A DNA stretch of 7,860 nucleotides from JBBDIO01 sp040880365. GTDB taxonomy: Bacteria; Chloroflexota; Anaerolineae; Caldilineales; Caldilineaceae. Where the stretch lies: assembly GCA_040880365.1 (NCBI GenBank), contig JBBDIO010000049.1:1-7860 (forward strand), in the 5' to 3' direction. The translations under genes and the position numbers were made by a program. The number at the start of each line of letters is the position of its first letter. The first letter of the stretch is position 1. The notes under the pieces were generated by a model. That model did no database searches. It was not told where the DNA came from and was given only the letters and a program-made list of their open reading frames with translations. Shown in pieces: positions 1 to 4,323 of this stretch.

Positions 1-1187
1 GGATCCAACCGGGTGGCGCGCAGGGCCGGATAGAGACCAAACACAAATCCACACCCGGTGCTGACCCCCAAGGCGAGCATGAGCGCCTGGGGTTCGATGA
101 GAATGGCGAACGGAAAGCCGGGAATACTGCTGATGAGCAAGGCCAGGCCGTAGCTGATGGCCGCGCCGATGCTGCCTCCCAACGCGCAGAGTACCAATGC
201 CTCGACGACAAATTGCATGAGAATATCGCGATCCTGCGCGCCCAGCGCCTTGCGCAGCCCGATTTCGCGCGTGCGCTCGGTCACCGAAACCAGCATAATA
301 TTCATGATGCCAATGCCACCGACCAGCAGACTGATCGCGCCGATGCTTCCCAGAAAGACAGTGAGCGTCGTCGTGATCCCGCCCACCAGATCCAGCAGAT
401 TGGCCTGGTTGAAGATGGTAAAATCGTTGTCATCGTCGGGGCCTAAACCGTGGCGCAGGCGCAAGGTCTGTTCGATGCGCAATTCTGCCAGGCTGACCAG
501 ATCGCGGTCGGCTACCTGCACACTGATGCCCGACACCACCGCGGCACCCCGATAGCGCGCCGCGGCAAAGAGCCGGCTTTGGGCCACCGTCAGGGGCACA
601 AACGCACGGTCGTCATCGCTGCCAAAGCCCGACCCGCCCGTAGCTTCCAGCGCGCCAATTACCTGAAACACTTCGCCGTTAATGCGCACAGTGCCGCCCA
701 CGCCATCGAACCCGCGAAAGAGGTCGCGGATCAGATTGGAGCCGAGTACCGCCACCCGCCGCTGGTTGCGCACTTCGTCGTCATCGAAAAAACGTCCGCT
801 GGACAATGTGAGATTGCGAATGACCGCATAGTCGGTCGTGGTGCCTACCGTGGCCGCCTGGAGGCTGGTATCACCGTTGATCAGCGTGGCATTGCCCGAA
901 AATTCGGGGACGACTGCATCCAATTCGGGGTGCAAAGTGGGGTTTGCCAGCACATCCACATCGCCCATTGTGAGCCGCGACGCGCTGCCGCTGCCGTTCA
1001 CGGTGAGCAGATTGGTGCCCTGGCTTTCGATCTGCCCGGTGATATTCGCGGCTGCGCCCGCGCCGATGCCCATTGTTGTCAACACCGCACTCACACCAAT
1101 GATGATGCCCAGCATGGTCAGAATGGCGCGCAGTTTATGCGCCAGAATACTTTCTACGGCTACCCCAAAATATTTTAAGAGTTTCAT
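1..1187 (-). CDS. MacB/FtsX-type ABC transporter permease (partial, C-terminal end cut by window edge)
   Basis: This is the membrane subunit of a MacB-type ABC system, which works mechanically across the membrane to export substrates or drive envelope processes. Reading from ATG at 1187 leftward gives 395 open codons without a stop. Residues about 20-42 form the first membrane segment (ILTMLGIIIGVSAVL), followed by a roughly 230-residue extracytoplasmic MacB periplasmic-core-like domain. Three membrane segments then lie near 272-298, 324-353 and 364-386. The family signature GGIGIMNIMLVSVTERTREI spans about 290-309, and the C-terminal FGLYPALRATRLD sits at the left edge, so only about ten residues are missing. 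The start codon overlaps the ATPase stop (ATGA, 1184-1187) and no Shine-Dalgarno is visible before it, which suggests translational coupling. The family call is secure; the substrate is unknown. Confidence 0.95.
   Translation of the reverse strand, partial: MKLLKYFGVAVESILAHKLRAILTMLGIIIGVSAVLTTMGIGAGAAANITGQIESQGTNLLTVNGSGSASRLTMGDVDVLANPTLHPELDAVVPEFSGNATLINGDTSLQAATVGTTTDYAVIRNLTLSSGRFFDDDEVRNQRRVAVLGSNLIRDLFRGFDGVGGTVRINGEVFQVIGALEATGGSGFGSDDDRAFVPLTVAQSRLFAAARYRGAAVVSGISVQVADRDLVSLAELRIEQTLRLRHGLGPDDDNDFTIFNQANLLDLVGGITTTLTVFLGSIGAISLLVGGIGIMNIMLVSVTERTREIGLRKALGAQDRDILMQFVVEALVLCALGGSIGAAISYGLALLISSIPGFPFAILIEPQALMLALGVSTGCGFVFGLYPALRATRLD
1184..1187 (-). promoter_or_regulatory. ATGA stop/start overlap coupling ATPase and permease
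   Basis: On the minus strand ATGA holds the TGA stop of the ATPase and the ATG start of the permease. The 18 bases before it (1188-1205) contain no purine-rich Shine-Dalgarno, so permease translation probably depends on ribosomes finishing the ATPase. Confidence 0.8.
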
Positions 1188-2131
1188 GGCGTGTGGCGTG
1201 CCGACAAGACCGGCGCGGAGTCATTCGCCTCTACGCCTCGGCCATTGGGCGCGTGCACATCTGCATCGGCCTGTTCATTGGCCTGTTCATCGGTGAGGTT
1301 ATCTTCTGCGCTGTGATTTTCAGGGGTGTGTGCCACGGCAGACGCTTCGCCGGTTTCGGGTTCGCCGGTTTCGGGCTGGTTGGGCACGTCGCTGAGCACC
1401 AACCCGTCTTTCAGGGTGATGATGCGTTGCGCCTGGCGCGCCACATGCATATCGTGGGTCACGACCATCAGCGTCAACCCCTGGCGGTGGAGATCGCGAA
1501 ACAGGGCCAGAATATCGTTGCCCGTTTTAGAATCCAGCGCGCCCGTCGGTTCATCCGCCAATAGCAGGCTGGGCTGATTGACCAGCGCACGGGCAATCGC
1601 CACACGTTGTTGCTGCCCGCCCGAAAGCTCATCGGGTTTGTGGTGCGCCCACTCGGTTAATCCCACTTTTGCCAGCGCATCCATCGCCATCTGCCCGGCG
1701 CGGCTGCCTGCGATCCCGGCATAGAACAGAGGCAGTTCCACCTGTTTACGGGCCTGCGTGCGCGCCAGCAGATTGAAACGTTGGAAGACAAAGCCAATTT
1801 CCCGATTGCGCAGATCGGCCATGCGATCCTTGCTGAGCTGGCTCACATCGGTGCCCCGCACCCGATAGGTGCCCGCACTGGGACGATCTAACAGGCCGAT
1901 GAGATTCATGAGCGTACTTTTGCCCGAACCGCTGGCGCCAATCACCGCCACATATTCGCCAGAGCGCACGGTGAGCGAGACCCCGCGCAAGGCCTGAAAT
2001 TCGTTGGTCCCCATGCGATAGACTTTGGTGACATCGTGCATTTCGATGACGGGGTGCATTTCGATGACGGGCGGGTGTTCGGCAGAATCGCCGACAGTGT
2101 CACGCGGGCGGGGTTGGGTCAATTCGGTCAT
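1184..2131 (-). CDS. MacB/LolD-type ABC transporter ATP-binding protein with extended acidic C-terminal tail
   Basis: This cytosolic ATPase powers the adjacent permease. The 315-residue protein shows Walker A GASGSGKST (65-73), Q-loop Gln117, signature LSGGQ (169-173), Walker B LLLADEP (189-195, catalytic Glu194), D-loop ALD and H-loop His226, all intact. The usual MacB/LolD ATPase is about 220-250 residues. Here there is a roughly 25-residue N-terminal extension and a roughly 65-residue C-terminal tail (250-315) rich in Glu, Asp and Ala. Both extensions contain short duplications: PVIEMH twice, PETGE twice, and an EQA-type repeat. I chose ATG at 2131 because GAGGAA lies 9 nt upstream; the in-frame TTG at 2140 directly abuts that Shine-Dalgarno and is too close. 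The gene is coupled to the downstream permease by a 4-bp overlap. Function is well supported; specificity is not. Confidence 0.96.
   Translation of the reverse strand: MTELTQPRPRDTVGDSAEHPPVIEMHPVIEMHDVTKVYRMGTNEFQALRGVSLTVRSGEYVAVIGASGSGKSTLMNLIGLLDRPSAGTYRVRGTDVSQLSKDRMADLRNREIGFVFQRFNLLARTQARKQVELPLFYAGIAGSRAGQMAMDALAKVGLTEWAHHKPDELSGGQQQRVAIARALVNQPSLLLADEPTGALDSKTGNDILALFRDLHRQGLTLMVVTHDMHVARQAQRIITLKDGLVLSDVPNQPETGEPETGEASAVAHTPENHSAEDNLTDEQANEQADADVHAPNGRGVEANDSAPVLSARHTP
1269..1292. repeat. 12-bp tandem duplication in ATPase tail (one mismatch)
   Basis: Two adjacent copies of GCCTGTTCATTG (1269-1280 and 1281-1292) differ at one base. The unit is a multiple of three and encodes the repeated EQA-type motif of the acidic C-terminal tail. 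Confidence 0.85.
1346..1375. repeat. 15-bp perfect tandem duplication in ATPase tail
   Basis: TTCGCCGGTTTCGGG occurs twice in direct succession (1346-1360 and 1361-1375) without mismatch. It encodes the duplicated pentapeptide PETGE just after the nucleotide-binding domain. It preserves the reading frame and appears recent because the copies are identical. Confidence 0.95.
2036..2071. repeat. 18-bp perfect tandem duplication at ATPase N-terminus
   Basis: GTGCATTTCGATGACGGG is present twice in succession (2036-2053 and 2054-2071). It encodes PVIEMH twice, directly before the first beta strand of the nucleotide-binding domain, and keeps frame. Confidence 0.95.
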
Positions 2132-2260
2132 GCAAAACAATTCCTCACCGATTTGGATAATCGTATAGCAGACAGATCGTATAGCAGACAGCGAGGCCGA
2201 AACGCTGGAGATGAAAACGGCGAGAGGGACGCGGAATAGACGAGATACATTGACCTGTGC
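2132..2260. other. Intergenic spacer between DUF1801 gene and ABC ATPase
   Basis: This 129-bp spacer separates two minus-strand genes. It holds the ATPase ribosome binding site (minus-strand GAGGAA at about 2143-2148... read leftward) and a perfect 16-bp tandem duplication. No terminator hairpin with a T-tract and no convincing promoter is visible, so co-transcription of the three minus-strand genes is possible but not shown. Confidence 0.5.
2160..2191. repeat. 16-bp perfect tandem duplication, intergenic
   Basis: ATCGTATAGCAGACAG occurs twice in succession (2160-2175 and 2176-2191), identical, in the spacer about 30 bp upstream of the ABC ATPase start. The unit is not a multiple of three, unlike the coding duplications, which fits a non-coding location. 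Confidence 0.95.
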
Positions 2261-2707
2261 CTACTTTTTGCGGCTCGCCTCGTAGTGGGCAATATATTCG
2301 TCGGGCGTCACCGCGCCGATGACCGCGCCCAATGCATCCAGAGGCAGGTCGTCGAGCTTTTTGAAACGCAGACACGATTTGCCCATATCCATCTTCTTGC
2401 CTGCCGCATCAAACGCCGCGCGCAGCGTGGCTTCCTGTTCCGAATCGGCATAGACGCCCATGAGATAGAGCGCATAATGGCGTTTTTGCGCGGCCAGGGC
2501 CACATAGCCCAGCGGCTGGCCGTTGTAGGTCTCAGGATAACGGCTCAGAGGAATTTCGTAGGTGATCATGCCCCAATTCATACTTTCCACATAGCCGGCG
2601 GGCAGGTTGCGCAACACCAAATCGCGCACCCGGCTCACCACGGCCCGGCGATCTTCGGGCAATTCTGCCAGATACTCATCTACGGTTGTCGCAGCACTGG
2701 ATGCCAT
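2261..2707 (-). CDS. DUF1801 (YdhG-like) family protein
   Basis: This is a 148-residue soluble protein without signal peptide or membrane segments. The N-terminus VDEYLAELPEDRRAVVSRVRDLV (read at about 9-31) and the C-terminal GKSCLRFKKLDDLPLD (109-124) are typical of the DUF1801/YdhG-like fold. The central NWGMITYEIP and YVALAAQKRHYALYL segments match the family's beta-strand core. Its biochemical role is not established. The ATG at 2707 is preceded by GGGAG six bases upstream, supporting this start; the gene ends with TAG at 2261-2263. It lies upstream of the ABC ATPase on the same strand, 129 bp away, and is divergent from the mutarotase-like gene. A functional link to the transporter is not indicated by the sequence. 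Confidence 0.9.
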   Translation of the reverse strand: MASSAATTVDEYLAELPEDRRAVVSRVRDLVLRNLPAGYVESMNWGMITYEIPLSRYPETYNGQPLGYVALAAQKRHYALYLMGVYADSEQEATLRAAFDAAGKKMDMGKSCLRFKKLDDLPLDALGAVIGAVTPDEYIAHYEASRKK

Positions 2708-2883
2708 AGCCTACTCCCTTCTCACAAACAGGTTGCCGCCCAAAACTCTGCTGCGCAGCCCATGCCAATATAGTGCACAGCCAAACTCTCTGCCCGGCGG
2801 CGCAGGAACAGATGTTTGTATTATGCCGGTGCTATTCATCGCCGCGCAAATTGCGTCGGCATCATCATTCTACGCCAACTCTT

Positions 2884-2912
2884 TTTAATTATTGGGGTAG
2901 GACTGCTACAAT
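2884..2912 (+). promoter_or_regulatory. Possible sigma70-type promoter for the mutarotase-like gene
   Basis: TACAAT at 2907-2912 matches five of six bases of the -10 consensus. The best -35 candidate, TTTAAT at 2884-2889 with a 17-bp spacer, is poor (three of six). The site lies in the most AT-rich part of the region, about 130 bp before the start codon. This is a suggestion only. Confidence 0.3.
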
Positions 2913-2980
2913 CGAACAAGCTATGCGTTTGCGCTCCGGTGCATTTGCTGTGCGTTTGCCCCAGCAGCACAGATTGCCAA

Positions 2981-3036
2981 AAACCTGATTCATCAGAAAC
3001 CTGATTACGAGAAACCTGATTACGAGAAACCGAGGG
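2981..3036. repeat. 15-bp tandem repeat abutting a ribosome binding site
   Basis: AAACCTGATTACGAG occurs exactly at 2997-3011 and 3012-3026. A diverged 16-bp copy (AAACCTGATTCATCAG) lies at 2981-2996 and a truncated copy (AAACC) at 3027-3031. The array ends in GAGGGA, the Shine-Dalgarno for the ATG at 3040. Being in the 5' leader, copy number could affect mRNA structure or translation; that is inference. Confidence 0.95.
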
Positions 3037-3039
3037 ACC

Positions 3040-3855
3040 ATGTACACGCTTGCCAATGATGCGCTGGAAGTTTCGATTCTCGACCCGGTTGCCGACAAGG
3101 ATCGCTTTGGTGTGCGCTATTGCACCGGCGGCTATATTCTCCAGGTCAGCGACAACAAACTGGGCGATTTACTTTCCGGCCCCACCTATCCCAACGACTT
3201 CAACTGGTTCGACGGGCAGGGCATCCCCGATGCCTTTCACCTGCAACCGCTGCGCGACCCCGCCGCGCAAGATGCGCAAGCCCTGATTCTGGGCATCGGC
3301 ATCTGCGATCCCGTGGAAAAGACCATCCTGGAGCTGTGCAGCTGGGATGTGACCCAAAGCGACAACGCCATCCAGATGCGCACGTTGCACAGCTTTGCCA
3401 ATTACGAAGTGGAATTGACGCGCACCGTGGCGCTGCTGGGGCGGACTGTGCGCTCGACGACGCGGCTGCACAACCAGGGCAAAGCCCCGGTGGCCCTGCG
3501 CTGGTATCCCCACCCCTTCTATCCCCAGCCCGAAACCGACGAGCTGATCAAGCTCAATATTCCGCTGGATCCCTTCACCAGCGAAGGCTATACCGTTTCC
3601 GAAAACGGCTTCATCACGCGCCAGGGCTGGCCGTGGGAAAAGGGCTTCTATCTGGCATTGGATCACCAGGCGACCACCAATCTGGTCGTCCACCAAAAAC
3701 ACCCCAAGCTGGGGCTGGTCGGCGCGACCTGTAGCTACATCCCCCAATACTTCCCCATCTGGGGCAACCCCAACACCTTCTCGTGGGAGCCTTTCCTGGA
3801 GCGTTCGGTGGGCATGGGCCGCGAGTACAGTTGGTGGATTGATTACGAGTTTTAA
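3040..3855 (+). CDS. Aldose 1-epimerase-like protein (galactose mutarotase fold)
   Basis: This 271-residue cytosolic-looking protein has no signal peptide or membrane segment. It reads as a galactose-mutarotase-like beta-sandwich, a fold whose enzymes interconvert alpha and beta anomers of hexoses or hexose phosphates. The N-terminal RFGVRYCTGGYI (22-33) resembles the conserved Arg/Gly segment of this superfamily. WYPHPFYP (155-162) contains the His of the HPxF motif (His158). FSWEPFLERS (247-256) places a Glu (Glu250) where these enzymes carry the catalytic base. Length is slightly below the usual 290-340 residues. Start ATG at 3040 has GAGGGA ending only a few bases upstream. No sugar-metabolism genes adjoin it, so the substrate is unknown and a non-enzymatic member of the fold cannot be excluded. 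Confidence 0.82.
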   Translation: MYTLANDALEVSILDPVADKDRFGVRYCTGGYILQVSDNKLGDLLSGPTYPNDFNWFDGQGIPDAFHLQPLRDPAAQDAQALILGIGICDPVEKTILELCSWDVTQSDNAIQMRTLHSFANYEVELTRTVALLGRTVRSTTRLHNQGKAPVALRWYPHPFYPQPETDELIKLNIPLDPFTSEGYTVSENGFITRQGWPWEKGFYLALDHQATTNLVVHQKHPKLGLVGATCSYIPQYFPIWGNPNTFSWEPFLERSVGMGREYSWWIDYEF

Positions 3856-3894
3856 GGATTTCAAGGGATTTTGCGCTTCCTGGAAGTGAGTAAT

Positions 3895-3961
3895 GTAGGT
3901 CACGCCTCCTGGCGTGACGCCCGCCGGTTGCCGACTTGTCACAGCTGGAGCTGTGACCTAC
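3895..3961. repeat. REP/BIME-like pair of palindromes
   Basis: Two 20-nt palindromes lie 19 bp apart. GTCACGCCTCCTGGCGTGAC (3899-3918) and GTCACAGCTGGAGCTGTGAC (3938-3957) each have an 8-bp perfect stem and 4-nt loop. The whole is bounded by an outer inverted repeat, GTAGGTCAC (3895-3903) and GTGACCTAC (3953-3961). There is no T-tract on either strand, so it is not a classical terminator. The arrangement is like dispersed extragenic palindromes (REP/BIME) found in intergenic DNA after genes. It may still act as an mRNA 3'-end stabiliser for the mutarotase-like transcript. Confidence 0.85.
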
Positions 3962-3982
3962 GCAGCCCCTGCATAAATGTTG

Positions 3983-4012
3983 TTAACAATCCACTAATAA
4001 CTCTCGTGTAAC
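3983..4012 (+). promoter_or_regulatory. Possible promoter for the penicillin-binding protein gene
   Basis: TTAACA (3983-3988, five of six to the -35 consensus) is followed 18 bp later by TGTAAC (4007-4012, four of six to the -10 consensus). If used, it would give a leader of over 200 nt containing the hairpins described. Weak evidence by eye only. Confidence 0.3.
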
Positions 4013-4033
4013 GCATCACTTAACCCTAAAACC

Positions 4034-4067
4034 GCGCATCCTGGAAGCAACCCACTTTCAGGATGCG
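4034..4067. other. Strong hairpin in the penicillin-binding protein leader
   Basis: CGCATCCTGGAA (4035-4046) pairs with TTTCAGGATGCG (4056-4067), a 12-bp stem with one G-T pair and a 9-base loop. No T-tract follows on the plus strand. On the minus strand only a short TTTT lies a few bases beyond, with no upstream minus gene to terminate. It is more likely a leader structure or a second dispersed palindrome than a terminator. Confidence 0.7.
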
Positions 4068-4128
4068 TATCCCACCTCATCCTGCCCACAGAATCTTGCG
4101 CACATCCATCCCCCAACAACCACACAAC

Positions 4129-4177
4129 ACGCAGCCGTGAGCCTGGACCAGGGAACCTTTGTTTTGCGCGGCTGCGT
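4129..4177. other. 9-bp inverted repeat with long loop ahead of the penicillin-binding protein start
   Basis: ACGCAGCCG (4129-4137) is the exact reverse complement of CGGCTGCGT (4169-4177), with 31 bases between. It lies 65 bp before the chosen GTG start and would be transcribed in the leader. Function unknown. Confidence 0.6.
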
Positions 4178-4228
4178 TTATGGGGCGAGGTTTATGCTGC
4201 TATCCAGCATCAGCAAGGCCAGCATTGG

Positions 4229-4245
4229 GGAGGAGTCTACTCGTG
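4229..4245 (+). promoter_or_regulatory. Strong Shine-Dalgarno deciding a GTG start
   Basis: GGAGGAG at 4229-4235 lies 7 bases before GTG at 4243. This near-perfect site selects GTG 4243 over the upstream in-frame TTG 4159 and ATG 4180, and over the downstream ATG 4273, none of which has a comparable site. Confidence 0.85.
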
Positions 4246-4323
4246 ACAGGGCGCGCACCGTTCACACGGTTCATGCGGATTAACATGTTGCTATTCATCG
4301 TCCTCGCGCTGAGTGCGGGGTGC
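4243..4323 (+). other. Lipoprotein-type signal peptide of the penicillin-binding protein
   Basis: From GTG 4243 the first 27 residues give an n-region with three Arg, a short 12-residue hydrophobic core (MLLFIVLALSAG) and Cys27 (4321-4323) in the lipobox LSAGC. The core is short for a transmembrane anchor, the usual N-terminus of class A enzymes, so lipid anchoring is the better reading. Confidence 0.7.

Larger units (their letters stand above)
2708..3039. other. Divergent intergenic region between DUF1801 and mutarotase-like genes
   Basis: This 332-bp region must supply promoters for both outward-facing genes. Its right end contains a 15-bp tandem repeat and the ribosome binding site of the mutarotase-like gene. 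It is locally AT-richer near 2881-2912. Short open frames here lack ribosome binding sites and protein-like composition, and I do not call them genes. I found no convincing minus-strand promoter. Confidence 0.6.
3856..4242. other. Non-coding region upstream of the penicillin-binding protein, rich in inverted repeats
   Basis: No gene is supported in these 387 bp. From left to right it holds a palindrome pair (3895-3961), a weak promoter candidate (3983-4012), a 12-bp-stem hairpin (4035-4067), a 9-bp inverted repeat with a 31-nt loop (4129-4177), a 6-bp-stem hairpin (4194-4210) and the Shine-Dalgarno of the next gene. Open frames that cross it start at TTG 4159 or lie antisense to the mutarotase-like gene. 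Confidence 0.7.

Noticed and set aside
1..6. GGATCC (BamHI site) exactly at the window start, suggesting a cloning junction
   Set aside because: It encodes the conserved Asp-Pro at the end of the permease family motif (RLDP), so it is explained by coding sequence.
450..1178. Plus-strand open frame of 242 codons over the ABC permease
   Set aside because: The minus strand encodes an unmistakable MacB permease here; the plus-strand frame has no recognisable motif.
2132..2140. TTG start at 2140 for the ABC ATPase
   Set aside because: It directly follows the GAGGAA element with no spacer; ATG 2131 has a proper 9-nt distance.
2981..3031. Possible CRISPR-like array
   Set aside because: Units are 15 bp, directly adjacent without spacers, and only about three copies; no cas genes are present.
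3169..3942. Minus-strand open frame of 257 codons opposite the mutarotase-like gene
   Set aside because: The plus-strand frame carries conserved fold motifs and a ribosome binding site. The minus frame is a shadow that begins inside the palindrome pair.
3899..3957. Rho-independent terminator after the mutarotase-like gene
   Set aside because: The hairpins are strong but no T-tract follows on either strand; a paired extragenic palindrome fits better.
4159..4242. Upstream TTG (4159) or ATG (4180) start for the penicillin-binding protein
   Set aside because: Neither has a Shine-Dalgarno. Using them would place more than 25 extra residues before the signal peptide, whereas GTG 4243 has an excellent ribosome binding site.
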